The notes below the pieces were generated by a model. It did no database searches and was not told the DNA's origin. It saw only the letters and a list, made by a program, of their open reading frames with translations. This document shows, in pieces, positions 1 through 9,442 of a stretch of 64,000 bases of DNA (position 1 is its first letter; the number at the start of each line of letters is the position of its first letter). The DNA is from an uncultured Corynebacterium sp. GTDB lineage: Bacteria > Actinomycetota > Actinomycetes > Mycobacteriales > Mycobacteriaceae. The stretch covers positions 1 through 64,000 of the forward strand of contig NZ_CAMIAN010000002.1 of assembly GCF_946221155.1 (NCBI RefSeq). Direction: 5' to 3'. The position numbers and the translations under genes are program-made.

Positions 1-98
1 CTCCCCCCCCCCTCAAGGCCACTTCCGCTATTTAAGCGTCGCACCTAGCGGGCAGGACTCAAAAGCACTGAAAGTGCTGAAAGGACGGATAACGGACA

Positions 99-1220
99 AT
101 GGCCAACCAGCCAAGAACCTTTGACGAATCGCTTTCGCAGCTACGCAAAGGCATCGCTGTCGCGTGGATCGCGAACGTATTTGTACTCCAGCTTTCCATC
201 GTGGCGTGCGCTTGCGCGGCCTACGTGGGCATCCAGGGAAGCGACATTGACTACAACACACTGGGCAAGGTCATCCTGATCTCCGCCGGGGTCGCCATCC
301 CGGTTGCCGCGCTGATCCTGTTGTACTCGTATTTCTTTTCCACCAAGACCGTGATTTCCGCCATCGGTGGCGAGAAGCGCAAGGTGGACAAAGGCATGGT
401 CTACAACATCGTGGAAGAGATGTCGATCGCCGCAGGCCTGCCCTCCCCGCCGAAGGTTTATGTACTCATCGGCACCGGAGTGCCGAATGCCTACGCTCTG
501 GGCAGCAAGCGCAACAAGCCCCATACCGGCACCATCGTCGTCACCGAAGAGCTAGGTTACCTGCTGAACCGCGAGCAGATGCAGGCCGTCATCGCACACG
601 AGATGAGCCACCTGACCGCCGACGATAATCGCGTGATGACGCAGCTGGTGGCCATCGCCTCCGTCATTTCCATCCTGCAATCGGTGTTTATTTACGGCAG
701 CTTCAGCAACAACAACCGGAGCCGCTCCAGCTCCAGCTCCAACGGTGGCGGAAATGCCGTAGCTGCCATCGTGATCTTGTTGATCTCCTTCTGCGTTATC
801 CTCGCCGCCCCAGCACTGGCCAATATCGCCAGGGCCTACATGTCTCGCCATCGCGAGCAACAGGCCGATAGCCACGGAGTCTCCCTGTGCCGTAACCCCA
901 CTGCACTGGCGCAAGCCCTGATCACTATCCGCGCGTTCCACCAGGCGAATCCTTCTACGGTTCAGAACTCCATGTACGGCACGCCCGGCTCCCTGGCTTT
1001 GTACGCACCGGAGCAGGACATCATCCAGGGCTTCCACAATTCCGACGCCGGCAAGAAGGGATCCGTCTTCAAGCGCGCCATGACGAAAAAACGGAATTTT
1101 TCCGCTACCCACCCGCCGATCTGGGAAAGGGTCAACGCGCTGATTGCCATGGGGGCCTACGTGCAGGGTTTCGTCCCCTACGTCCCCGAGCACGCGCAGA
1201 TCGCCGGGCACATCAAGTAG
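99..1220 (+). CDS. htpX: HtpX-like membrane metalloprotease (M48)
   Basis: A membrane-embedded zinc protease, 373 residues. The zinc motif HEMSH lies at residues 167-171, and the third ligand is probably E253 in the downstream HREQQAD segment. There are four likely membrane segments, near residues 22-44, 57-78, 184-200 and 219-240. A Ser/Asn-rich loop (about 203-218) separates the last two and is unusual. HtpX proteins degrade misfolded membrane proteins during envelope stress; this role is inferred from family. The ATG is preceded by a GAAAGGA ribosome site about 14 bases upstream. The preceding 98 bases contain no recognisable gene. The next gene starts 13 bases after the stop and may be cotranscribed. 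Confidence 0.93.
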   Translation: MANQPRTFDESLSQLRKGIAVAWIANVFVLQLSIVACACAAYVGIQGSDIDYNTLGKVILISAGVAIPVAALILLYSYFFSTKTVISAIGGEKRKVDKGMVYNIVEEMSIAAGLPSPPKVYVLIGTGVPNAYALGSKRNKPHTGTIVVTEELGYLLNREQMQAVIAHEMSHLTADDNRVMTQLVAIASVISILQSVFIYGSFSNNNRSRSSSSSNGGGNAVAAIVILLISFCVILAAPALANIARAYMSRHREQQADSHGVSLCRNPTALAQALITIRAFHQANPSTVQNSMYGTPGSLALYAPEQDIIQGFHNSDAGKKGSVFKRAMTKKRNFSATHPPIWERVNALIAMGAYVQGFVPYVPEHAQIAGHIK

Positions 1221-1233
1221 CCTGAGGCTTTCT

Positions 1234-1677
1234 ATGACTCCCCTCTCCTACACCTCGACCGACGGCTTTCCGGAGCTACACATGTCGCGGATCATCAATG
1301 CGGAATTCGATACTGCCGCGGAGAAGCTCTTCCGCTGGGGTGTGCAGCGCAGCGGCCTCTTCCGCGTGCGCCCCACTCACGAGGTTGTGGAGACTGGCGC
1401 CGAAGTCGCACTCGGCTTCGGGCCGTGGACGTTCCACTGCCGGGTTGTCGATACTTTCTCCACGCCCAACCGCTGCGGCTTTACTTATGGCACTCTCCCC
1501 GGCCATGTCGAACGGGGTGAGGAAACCTTCACCCTCGAGCGGCTGCAGGACGGTAGGGTTCTTTTTCTTGTTGACGCCAAGTCTCAGCCCGCCCGCTTCC
1601 CCGGCCTACGCCCAGTCATCGACCTGCCGAGGCGTGCCTTCATTCGTCACTTCTACCTGCGCGCTTTGGACGATTGA
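1234..1677 (+). CDS. DUF1990 family protein
   Basis: A 147-residue soluble protein of the DUF1990 family. The conserved YGTLPGHVERGEE stretch about two thirds along, followed by a lysine/arginine-rich C-terminal PGLRPVIDLPRRAF segment, is characteristic. No biochemical role is established; DUF1990 resembles lipid-binding START-like folds only by speculation. The open frame extends upstream into htpX, but the ATG just after the htpX stop (MTPLSYTST) is preferred because the upstream part is low-complexity out-of-frame translation. It follows htpX by 13 bases, so the two probably share a transcript. Confidence 0.8.
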   Translation: MTPLSYTSTDGFPELHMSRIINAEFDTAAEKLFRWGVQRSGLFRVRPTHEVVETGAEVALGFGPWTFHCRVVDTFSTPNRCGFTYGTLPGHVERGEETFTLERLQDGRVLFLVDAKSQPARFPGLRPVIDLPRRAFIRHFYLRALDD

Positions 1678-1724
1678 GCAGAAGACTAACGGCAGATAGC
1701 GGCGGCCACAGACCGCACGCAACT

Positions 1725-2681
1725 CTATAAGCAATCCCAGCCGAAGATGACCCGATCAAAGTTGCATGCTGCCAGGTCGTCGGGGTGGATGAAGAAATTT
1801 CCGACTCCACTATCGCCCCACTCACATGGGCCATCTTGATCAATCGTCGCCAGCACGATCCGAGGGTCAGACGGCGAAAACCGGCCTTCGTTCACAAGAA
1901 CTGTGTAGCCACCGAGCGAGGATCCGTTTGCTTGTGGATAGCCAATTGGCTCCAAAAATTCATCGGCGTGAGGGTAAACGGTGAAGCCCTCTTTTTCTGC
2001 ACGGGCGACGGCCGCATCAAACGCATCCTTTGTCGTTTTCCCGAAGTCAAGGTGGGGCTGCTCAAATGTCGTTTGCCCATCAATTACCCAGCGTGAAACT
2101 AAGTTTCCTCGATAAGTGTGAATATCTACGAAATCCCGCCCCCTCCTTAAAAAGGCGCGGGGACCCTTCAGATCAAAAATGAAACGACCGTACTCGTGGG
2201 TGCTGTAATTCACTTCTTGATCGAATCGAACTCCGTCGATAGTGACGGGATCGAATGGCTCAGATGCAGGGTGCTCACCGGAATCCATGATCTCTTCCTC
2301 GGGCATCTCGCCGACATGCGGCGCTGAGAAATCCTCGAAGTATCGGGCGAACGGAATGGGTTCTGCGCATTGATCCGGCGTGTCCGTCGCTATCCAGGGA
2401 TCGCCCCAGAATTCTATGTCAGGTACGAAAAGCTGAAGTAGCCCAGTCGTCGGGAACCCGGGAAGGGGCTCTAGCTCGGAGAAATTAAACTGGGCAATGA
2501 AAAACATGGGCCGGCCATCGTAATACGGGTAGGGCGCGTGTTCCGGCAGGTAGGGAGTGCCACATACCTTCGAAGTGGTCGGTATATCAGGCCGCGTGCT
2601 CTCCTTAAGCGCAAGAGCAGGACGGGTGGGGATGCTGTCGAAGGAGTATTTCAGATCATCCAGACTGGTCGATTCAAACAT
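1725..2681 (-). CDS. YwqG-like DUF1963 protein
   Basis: A 318-residue cytoplasmic protein with the DUF1963 (YwqG) pattern: an N-terminal GTPYLPE(H)xxYP segment, then MFFIAQFNFSEL, GLLQLFV, and a C-terminal LATIDQDGPCEWGDSGVGNFFIHPDDL. These are the family's conserved blocks, the last being the usual WGDxGxxxFFI motif. Function is unknown; DUF1963 genes often sit alone or in toxin-immunity and mobile contexts. The coding sequence is visibly richer in A and T than its neighbours, and the gene lies next to the initiator tRNA. This suggests later acquisition (inference). It is convergent with the DUF1990 gene. Confidence 0.82.
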   Translation of the reverse strand: MFESTSLDDLKYSFDSIPTRPALALKESTRPDIPTTSKVCGTPYLPEHAPYPYYDGRPMFFIAQFNFSELEPLPGFPTTGLLQLFVPDIEFWGDPWIATDTPDQCAEPIPFARYFEDFSAPHVGEMPEEEIMDSGEHPASEPFDPVTIDGVRFDQEVNYSTHEYGRFIFDLKGPRAFLRRGRDFVDIHTYRGNLVSRWVIDGQTTFEQPHLDFGKTTKDAFDAAVARAEKEGFTVYPHADEFLEPIGYPQANGSSLGGYTVLVNEGRFSPSDPRIVLATIDQDGPCEWGDSGVGNFFIHPDDLAACNFDRVIFGWDCL

Positions 2682-2721
2682 GTCAATAACCCTAGGTGAC
2701 CGGCCCTAAGTCCACATGTGC

Positions 2722-2759
2722 AAAATCCCCTCGCCGGTATCTAAACCAGCGAGGGGATC
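2722..2759 (-). terminator. Rho-independent terminator after tRNA-fMet
   Basis: A 9-bp inverted repeat (TCCCCTCGC / GCGAGGGGA) separated by a 14-base loop. On the minus strand it is followed by a short T run. It sits directly downstream of the tRNA, as expected for its terminator. Confidence 0.75.
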
Positions 2760-2765
2760 AATTTG

Positions 2766-2839
2766 TAGCGGGGGCAGGATTCGAACCTACGACCTCTGGG
2801 TTATGAGCCCAGCGAGCTACCGAGCTGCTCCACCCCGCG
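2766..2839 (-). tRNA. Initiator tRNA-fMet (CAU)
   Basis: A 74-base cloverleaf read on the minus strand with anticodon CAT in the loop CTCATAA. The anticodon stem is CTGGG/CCCAG, giving the three consecutive G-C pairs diagnostic of initiators. The first acceptor position is an unpaired C1:U72, as in other actinobacterial initiator tRNAs. The T-loop TTCGAAT is present and the discriminator base is A. The CCA end is not encoded. It is a single-copy type locus beside the UPF0182 gene. Confidence 0.95.
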
Positions 2840-2935
2840 ACGAGTGCTGTACGCCATCGCGTCAGCGACTCCCCTACTGTAACGCAGAGCTTGGATAAAG
2901 TGAAATCGCCTGGTCATAGGCGATTTCACCAGAGC

Positions 2936-5900
2936 TTAGCGCTCAGTCTGCAGGTCCTGCACTGCCTTATCCAGCTCATCCAGCGCCTTACCGAACTCCT
3001 CGAAGGTGCCGGACTCGCGGGTCTTATTCACCTTGTCCATCGCATCGCGCACGCGCTGCTCCGGAGCCGTATCGGTGCCCTTGTCTTCGGACTTGTCGGA
3101 ATCATTCTCACCAGACTTGCCGGCAGTGCCCTTCGCATCGGACTTCTTATCGCCCTTAGACTTCTCCCCCTTGTCCTTGTTCGGATCCACTACCGAGCCG
3201 TCGATCTCCCGGATGTCAGTGGTGGAGGACGTGTTGATGCCCACCTGGCTCAGCGCCTCGGCAATGGTCGGGGCATAGCCAACCTGACCGTTGTAGCTCA
3301 CCAGCACACGCAGCAGCTTCGGGAAGGCCGAATCCTGGCCACTGCGCTGAGAGTACACCGGCTCAACGTAAAGGATTTGTCCATCGCCCACCGGCAGCGT
3401 CAACAGATTGCCGTTCGTCAGGTCGTTCGTACCCTTCAGAAGGGTGCGCTCGCGGGCGATCTCGTCGGAGGACATCATCGTGTCCTGCGCCTGGTTCGGG
3501 CCCAGCGTCTGCGTGCCCGTAGGAAGCACCCGCACATTGATCTTGCCGTAGTTATCCGGGTCAGAGCCCACGGACATGTGGGCCGCCAGGAACTCGCGAC
3601 GCAGGCCGCGGAACGGGGTGATCAACTGGAAGGAGGGCTTGTTCGTTTCCGGGTCAGCAGCCACCACGTAGTACGGCGGCTGGGCATTTTCCTGACGGTC
3701 CTGCGGGGCCGTCGGATCCGTCGGCACGGACCAGAAGGAGTCGTTTTGGAAGAACACGCCCGGGTCGGAAACGTGGTACTTGGCGATCAGTTCGCGCTGC
3801 ACCTTGAACATGTCCTCCGGGTAACGCAGGTGATCCTCCAGCTCCTTGCTGATCTCGGAGCGCGGCTTCACCACTCCGGGGAACGCGCCCCGCCACGCCT
3901 TCAGCACCGGATCCGCCTCGTCGAAGGCGTACAGATCCACGCTGCCGTCGTAGGCATCGACCACGGCCTTCACGGAATTGCGAATGTAGCCAACCTCGTT
4001 GTCGACAACCTGGGTTTCACTTACGCCGTCGGGATTGATGGCGTCCGCAGTAGAGTCAGTGAGCCCAATCCGCTCGGAGTAGGGCAGGTTGTTCAACGTC
4101 GTGTAACCGTCAACGACCCACTTCACACGGCCATCAATGACGATCGGGTAGGTCTTGGAATCCGTGGTCAGCCACGGAGCAACCTTGTGGACGCGCTCAC
4201 GGGGATCGCGCTCATAAAGGATCTTCGATCCCTCGCCGATACGGTCGGTCAGCAGCATGTTCATTGACTCGAAGTGAGCCGAGAACATCAAACGGTTGAA
4301 GTAGTTGGACACATCAACACCGCCGGTACCGGTGTAGGTGTAGTTGGATGCGTCGGTATCGTACTCCAGCGGCTCGCCCTCGGTATTGCCAACGATCGCG
4401 TAGTCAGAGTTGTTCTGATTCGACGAGGCAATAACAGGGCCGAAGTAAACGCGCGGCTGCTTTACGTCCAGCTTCAGCTCGCCGCCCTGCTTACCGGACT
4501 TCATCGACTGCAGATCCGCGACCGTGTACACCGGGTAGCCACCGCGGGCCGAGCCGACGTCGCGGGCGACCTCATCCACCTTGCGAGCAGGGGCTGCCAC
4601 AAAACCATTGCCGTGGGTGTAGACCGTGTGGCGGTTGATCCAGTCATTCTGGTTGCCGTCCAGAGTGTTCGGGTTCAGTTCGCGAGCGGCAACCACGAAG
4701 TCGCGCATCTTGCCATCTACCTCGTAGCGATCGATCGCCAGCTCGTCCGGGAAGCCGTAGAAGTTTCGCAGCTGCTGTTGCTGTGTAAACGTCGGGGTCA
4801 GTACTTCCGGGTCCAGCAGTCGCACGTTCGAGAGGGTCGCGGAGTCATCTGCAACGGCCTTTTTCTGCTCCTTCGAGGCTGCATCCCCAGCAGCACCCCA
4901 GTCGCGGTCGTAAGTGACCTTGTCGTCGCCAATGCCGTAGGCATAGCGGGTTGCCTCGATGTTGCGGGCGATGTACTCGCGTTCCTTCTCCGCACGGTTC
5001 GGGTTGACGGAGAACTGCTCCAACATCGCGGGCCACGCCAGCCCCACGGTCAGCGACGAACCCACCATCAGCGCCACCGCCAGCGCCGGGATACGCAGGT
5101 CTCGCAGGACAATCGTGACGAAGAACATTGCCGCCACGAAGATCGAGATCACCAGCAGCACAATCTGTGCAGGCAACACAGCGTTGATGTCCGTGTAGGA
5201 GGCACCCGTAAAGGTCTCGTGTGAACGGGTAAGCAGGCCGTAACGGTCGAACCAGTATCCGACTGCTTTAAGCAACATCCACACTCCCGCAATCACGGCC
5301 AGCTGCCTGCGGGCATTCCTGGAAATCGAGGCCTTCTCCCCTACTCGCGGGTTACCTGTCGTGATGGACCCCAGCAGGTAGTGGCCAATACCGTTGATCA
5401 CAAAGGCCAGGATCAGCAATACGCTGAAGGTAGAGACAAGCATCTGTAGGAAAGGCAGGTTAAAGGCGTAAAAGCCCAGGTCCTTATCGAACTGCGGATC
5501 GTGCACCCCAAAGTTCGATCCGTTCAGGAACAACAGCACCGAACGCCAGTTGGACTGCACGATCATGCCAGTGATCGCACCAACGAACAATGGAATGCAC
5601 ACCAGGAATGGGCGCATGTTGCGGCGGATCAGTGGTCGGTACTCAGCCAAGGGCGAAGAGGGGCCCAGGGATTCGATCTCATCCGGCCGCGCACGGTACG
5701 CCAGATACGCCGCCAGCCAGGAAATCAATGCGCCAATCAGACCGAAGATCGCAAAGAGCACCAGGCGAGTCACAATCACGTTCATGTACACGCCCTGGTA
5801 ATCCACGCTGCGGAACCAGGCGAAGTCGGTGTATGTGCTCACCACCACCGGCACGATAAAAATGATGATGGCGATGGCTGCCACCAGGATCCCCAGGAAC

Positions 5901-5980
5901 TTCGAGCGTTTGCTCGACCCTGGGCTGGACGGGAACTGTGGCTTCGGACGGCCCGAAGACGGTGGCGTGGGCGTGCTCAA
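2936..5980 (-). CDS. UPF0182 family large membrane protein
   Basis: A 1014-residue member of UPF0182, a conserved actinobacterial membrane protein of unknown role (Rv3193c type by position and sequence style). The N-terminal third carries about seven hydrophobic segments, starting at residues 29-50 and ending near 320, including the FAWFRSVDYQGVY motif. The remainder is a large, probably extracytoplasmic domain rich in Asn, Tyr and Pro. The last about 130 residues are highly charged: a Lys/Asp/Glu-rich linker followed by a short helical end. The start is TTG, supported by AGGAG about 10 bases upstream. The gene is read toward the tRNA. Confidence 0.92.
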   Translation of the reverse strand: MSTPTPPSSGRPKPQFPSSPGSSKRSKFLGILVAAIAIIIFIVPVVVSTYTDFAWFRSVDYQGVYMNVIVTRLVLFAIFGLIGALISWLAAYLAYRARPDEIESLGPSSPLAEYRPLIRRNMRPFLVCIPLFVGAITGMIVQSNWRSVLLFLNGSNFGVHDPQFDKDLGFYAFNLPFLQMLVSTFSVLLILAFVINGIGHYLLGSITTGNPRVGEKASISRNARRQLAVIAGVWMLLKAVGYWFDRYGLLTRSHETFTGASYTDINAVLPAQIVLLVISIFVAAMFFVTIVLRDLRIPALAVALMVGSSLTVGLAWPAMLEQFSVNPNRAEKEREYIARNIEATRYAYGIGDDKVTYDRDWGAAGDAASKEQKKAVADDSATLSNVRLLDPEVLTPTFTQQQQLRNFYGFPDELAIDRYEVDGKMRDFVVAARELNPNTLDGNQNDWINRHTVYTHGNGFVAAPARKVDEVARDVGSARGGYPVYTVADLQSMKSGKQGGELKLDVKQPRVYFGPVIASSNQNNSDYAIVGNTEGEPLEYDTDASNYTYTGTGGVDVSNYFNRLMFSAHFESMNMLLTDRIGEGSKILYERDPRERVHKVAPWLTTDSKTYPIVIDGRVKWVVDGYTTLNNLPYSERIGLTDSTADAINPDGVSETQVVDNEVGYIRNSVKAVVDAYDGSVDLYAFDEADPVLKAWRGAFPGVVKPRSEISKELEDHLRYPEDMFKVQRELIAKYHVSDPGVFFQNDSFWSVPTDPTAPQDRQENAQPPYYVVAADPETNKPSFQLITPFRGLRREFLAAHMSVGSDPDNYGKINVRVLPTGTQTLGPNQAQDTMMSSDEIARERTLLKGTNDLTNGNLLTLPVGDGQILYVEPVYSQRSGQDSAFPKLLRVLVSYNGQVGYAPTIAEALSQVGINTSSTTDIREIDGSVVDPNKDKGEKSKGDKKSDAKGTAGKSGENDSDKSEDKGTDTAPEQRVRDAMDKVNKTRESGTFEEFGKALDELDKAVQDLQTER

Positions 5981-6111
5981 GGCTTAATTTCTCTCCTGCT
6001 AGTCGCGCCTGTGGGTATCGCTGATCGCGATGTTTCTACCAGGATACGTACAATTCTTAAAGCCTCATAACAAACCCCAACCCATCCCCCAACCATAGAA
6101 AGGCATCACGA

Positions 6112-6672
6112 ATGACCTCTCCCGACCACTCCTCGAACGTCGATCTGCAGGATGAGCGCGTACTCAACGCAGCACTGCGTGAGGCCGTAGATTTCGTGCA
6201 GGCTGAAGGCTGGGACCAACCGGCCACCTTGTTCGCTTTGGTCCCGGCCTCGTTAATCGCCGATGCCGCACCTCAGGCCTTCGACGACGATGCACCGGCC
6301 AACCCCTTGGCCCTCGTGGTGCAGGAAGACATCCCGGAACACATCCGCCCCGGCAGCGAGGAACTCGGCCAATTCCTGGCCACCATCCGCTGGCCTGCCC
6401 CCGTGGTTGGCGCAATCCTCGCCCAGGAGATCACCTTCTCCAACGCCGCGCCCGGTGCGGATCCTGCCCCGCGCCAGGCTCGCTTGTTCAGCGGAATTCT
6501 TTGTGACGCCGACTTCTCCGGCCCCGAGCGTTCCCTCATCCAGCTCCGCCCCAGCGAGGAGGAGCTTGCGGAAGATCCTTTCGGCCAGGACAAGGTACAA
6601 CTGCTCGGCGGGGACGACATCGCCCCCGGGGTGATTCACACCCTACGCGCCACCTTCGAGGCCGACGAATAG
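6112..6672 (+). CDS. PPA1309 family protein
   Basis: A 186-residue acidic cytoplasmic protein of the actinobacterial PPA1309 family. Recognisable parts are the N-terminal ALREAVDFVQAEGWDQPATLFALV and the later LGQFLATIRWPAPVVGAILAQE followed by a C-terminal LGGDDIAPGVIHTLRATF. No catalytic motif is visible and no function is established. The gene is conserved beside UPF0182 and the Lon-like PDZ protease in related genomes, which suggests a shared context but not a defined task. An AGAAAGGC ribosome site precedes the ATG. Confidence 0.82.
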   Translation: MTSPDHSSNVDLQDERVLNAALREAVDFVQAEGWDQPATLFALVPASLIADAAPQAFDDDAPANPLALVVQEDIPEHIRPGSEELGQFLATIRWPAPVVGAILAQEITFSNAAPGADPAPRQARLFSGILCDADFSGPERSLIQLRPSEEELAEDPFGQDKVQLLGGDDIAPGVIHTLRATFEADE

Positions 6673-6710
6673 AAGCGCAGAGACGCATTGATGCATTGAT
6701 GAGGACTACG

Positions 6711-7790
6711 CTACTTGCAGGTATCGGCCTGCTTGCCGTCGTTGTAATCCTTGAGGTCCTTGATCGCATCGTCGAGCGTATCGACCTTCAGCAGGGTGAT
6801 TCCCTCCGGTGGCTCGTGGACCGCCTCGGCACAGTTCTGCGCTGGCACTAAGAACACCTCTGCGCCCGCTTCCTTGGCGGCGGCGATCTTGTGAGTGATG
6901 CCACCGATCGGACCGACCTTGCCTGCGGCGTCAATAGTTCCGGTACCGGCGACGAACTTCCCGCCTGTCAGTTCCTCGGGCGTGAGCTTGTCGACGACCG
7001 CCATAGAGAACATCAGTCCGGCGGATGGCCCGCCGATGTCGGTGAGGTTGTACTCCACCTTGATGTCACCGCCGGGCTGGGCGACGGCCGTCACGCCGAG
7101 GAAGGCAGTGTCCTTCGGATGGTCGCCACGCACCTCTTCCGGCAGCTCGGAGAGCTTGACCTTGATGTCCTTTTCCTTCTCCTGACGCTTGACGGTGACG
7201 GTGACCTCGTCGCCCGCCTTGTGATCCTTAATCTTCTCCGAAAGTTCGCCGGGCAGAGTGATCTTCTCCCCATCGACCTTGGTGATGATGTCGTTGACCT
7301 CAATCTTGCCCTGCGCCGGGGAATCCTCGGAGATCTCCAGCGCCATGGTCTCCAGCGGCTTTTTCAGGTGGTTCATCGCCGAAATAGTGGCGTTGGACTC
7401 CGAATTGGCGAAGGCGGTGGCGTTCTGGCGCTGCACCTCCTCCGAAGACTTACCAGAGGGGAAGACATGCTCGATCGGCACCAGGGTGTCATCTGTGGTG
7501 ATCCAGCGTTTCAGCGCCTGAGGCAAAGTCATGCTGGTGCGGACGGAAACCGTGGTCATGTTGAGGTTCCCGCTGGTTGGGTAAGTTTTCGCACCGCTGA
7601 TGTCCACGACCTGGCGGCTTTCAACCTCACCCAACGTGTTAAACGTCGGCCCGTTTCCCTCGGCTGCGTAGGGGACAGTCAGGTCGATGCTAGTACCAGG
7701 GATCGACGGCAGGCCAAGGAGGGAAAAGACCGCCACGACGGGCACAGCGCCCACGACGATGGTGCGAGTTCGCCTGTTCCAGAATTTCAC
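6711..7790 (-). CDS. Lon-like S16 protease with PDZ domain (YlbL type)
   Basis: A 359-residue membrane-anchored serine protease of the YlbL/Rv3194c kind. Residues 9-29 form an uncleaved membrane anchor, about 135-215 form a PDZ domain, and about 225-340 form a Lon-type catalytic domain. The catalytic dyad is visible as Ser256 in GPSAGL and Lys291 in AAGKVGPIGG. No ATPase domain is present, unlike true Lon. The start chosen is a GTG just before KFWNRRTRT; the open frame continues 41 codons upstream with non-conserved sequence. The likely role is processing or turnover of envelope proteins (inferred). The gene is divergent from the DUF2342 gene. Confidence 0.88.
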   Translation of the reverse strand: MKFWNRRTRTIVVGAVPVVAVFSLLGLPSIPGTSIDLTVPYAAEGNGPTFNTLGEVESRQVVDISGAKTYPTSGNLNMTTVSVRTSMTLPQALKRWITTDDTLVPIEHVFPSGKSSEEVQRQNATAFANSESNATISAMNHLKKPLETMALEISEDSPAQGKIEVNDIITKVDGEKITLPGELSEKIKDHKAGDEVTVTVKRQEKEKDIKVKLSELPEEVRGDHPKDTAFLGVTAVAQPGGDIKVEYNLTDIGGPSAGLMFSMAVVDKLTPEELTGGKFVAGTGTIDAAGKVGPIGGITHKIAAAKEAGAEVFLVPAQNCAEAVHEPPEGITLLKVDTLDDAIKDLKDYNDGKQADTCK

Positions 7791-7924
7791 CCGCCCAACT
7801 TTACATGCTTCATCTGTCAGGTTTGCCCTCCCCGCACAGGTAGAGCCCTGTTCGCTCTCAGCACACGCAAATAAGCGCCCCGGCGGGCTTTTGAGGTCGT
7901 TTTCACCCTGCAACAGTCGGTACG

Positions 7925-9442
7925 GTGGGGTACATGAGTAAATTCGGTTTTGGCTTCCACGGCCCGCACGATTCCGATGACGATCGCGACAGGGATCGTG
8001 ACAGGGACCGCGATGGCAACCGCGACGAAAACGGAAACAGCGGGAATGACAACAACCCGTTCGGCTTCTTCTTCGGCGGCCCGATGGGCGGCGGCGCAGG
8101 CGGAATGAACGGCGGCGCAGGTCACATGGGGGCCGGCAACCTGGGCGATATCCTGAACCAATTCGGTTCCATGCTCTCCGGTTTCGGCACCGACATGAAC
8201 AGTGCCGAGGGCAAGGGCCCGGTCAACTACGCACTGGCCAAGCGCACCGCCCGCCAGCGGATCGCCGCCACCAACAAGGACTCCCGCCCCAGCCATAACG
8301 ACTCGCAGGCAGTAGCCGATTCCGTCCGCCTGGCCGAACTGTGGCTGGACGAGGCCACGAACCTGCCAGCCGGCGCCTCCAGCTCCGTGGCCTTCGGCCC
8401 AGCGCAGTGGTTGGACGAGACCTTTGAAACGTGGAAGCGCGTGGTCACTCCTCTGGCTGACAAGCTCGGCGACGCCGCCCTAGGCGGCGTGCCGGAGGAG
8501 ATGCGCAGCCAGCTCGGCCCGCTGGCGGGAATGATGAAGCAAATTAACGCCATGAACTTCGGCGCACAGTTGGGCAACACCCTGGGCGAAATGGCTACCG
8601 ACGTGGTGCTTTCCACCCAGTGGGGCGTGCCGCTGGCCGAGGGCGATACCGCCGCCATCGCAACCGAGCACCTGGATTCCATGGCCAAGAAGCTGGGCTG
8701 CGAGCCCCGCGAGGCGCTGATCTACCTGGCAGCCCGCGAAGCCGCGCACCTGCGCCTGTTTAAACACGTCCCGTGGTTGGTGGAGCGCCTCATCCTGGAC
8801 GTCGAGGAGTTCGCCGCCGGACTGTCGCTGGACTACTCCGCCATCGAGGAAGCCACCCGGGAGATCAATCCGGAATCCATGAACGATCCGGCGAAGATGC
8901 AGGAGATGATGGAGCGGATGCAGGGCCAGGACCTCTCCCCTCAGGTCGTCTCTACCAACGCCCACGCCCGCGAGCGCCTAGAGACCAGCCTGTCACTCAT
9001 TGAGGGCTGGGTGGACTATGTCGTTGGTTCCGCCCTGAACTCCCGCATTCCCGGCGCAGCCATGATCGGTGCCGCCTGGTCTGAGTTCCGCAACAACGGC
9101 TCCCCCGCTATGGATGCGCTGACCAAGGCCGTCGGTATCAGCTTCACGGCACCGAAGGCAAACGAGGCAGCCGAGCTGTGGCGCAAGCTGGATGATGCGG
9201 TGGGCGTCACTAAGCGCGACGGCGTGTGGGACCACCCCGACTTCCTTCCCGTGGCCTCCGACCTGGACAACCCGGCAGCCTTCATCAGCAGCGTGGCTTT
9301 CGACGAGGACGAGATGGAGAACTTCAACCCCATCAGCGAGATCGAGAAGCTGGAGCGGGAGCTCAACGAGAAGCGCGGCGACCAAGGCGGCACCGGCGAG
9401 AACGGCGACAGTAGTGAGAAAGGCGACAGCGACAAAGAGTAG
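7925..9442 (+). CDS. DUF2342 zincin-like protein (Rv3195 type)
   Basis: A 505-residue protein of the DUF2342/TIGR03624 family, annotated elsewhere as a putative zinc-dependent hydrolase. The family signature is REAAHLRLFKHVPWL around residue 275, with QLGNTLGEMATDVV earlier. The N-terminal about 45 residues are an Asp/Arg repeat followed by an Asn/Gly/Met-rich stretch and are probably disordered. The C-terminal about 40 residues are also charged and low-complexity. Two starts are possible: GTG at 7925 or ATG three codons later. The stop codon abuts the stop of the convergent peptidase gene. No substrate is known. Confidence 0.85.
   Translation: MGYMSKFGFGFHGPHDSDDDRDRDRDRDRDGNRDENGNSGNDNNPFGFFFGGPMGGGAGGMNGGAGHMGAGNLGDILNQFGSMLSGFGTDMNSAEGKGPVNYALAKRTARQRIAATNKDSRPSHNDSQAVADSVRLAELWLDEATNLPAGASSSVAFGPAQWLDETFETWKRVVTPLADKLGDAALGGVPEEMRSQLGPLAGMMKQINAMNFGAQLGNTLGEMATDVVLSTQWGVPLAEGDTAAIATEHLDSMAKKLGCEPREALIYLAAREAAHLRLFKHVPWLVERLILDVEEFAAGLSLDYSAIEEATREINPESMNDPAKMQEMMERMQGQDLSPQVVSTNAHARERLETSLSLIEGWVDYVVGSALNSRIPGAAMIGAAWSEFRNNGSPAMDALTKAVGISFTAPKANEAAELWRKLDDAVGVTKRDGVWDHPDFLPVASDLDNPAAFISSVAFDEDEMENFNPISEIEKLERELNEKRGDQGGTGENGDSSEKGDSDKE

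Noticed and set aside
1..98. C-tract and leader before htpX examined for a small RNA or gene end
   Set aside because: Only a C-rich run and the htpX ribosome site are visible; no structure was convincing.
2891..4267. A 458-codon plus-strand open frame opposite UPF0182
   Set aside because: Antisense shadow; Leu/Arg/His/Val-rich with no recognisable domain.
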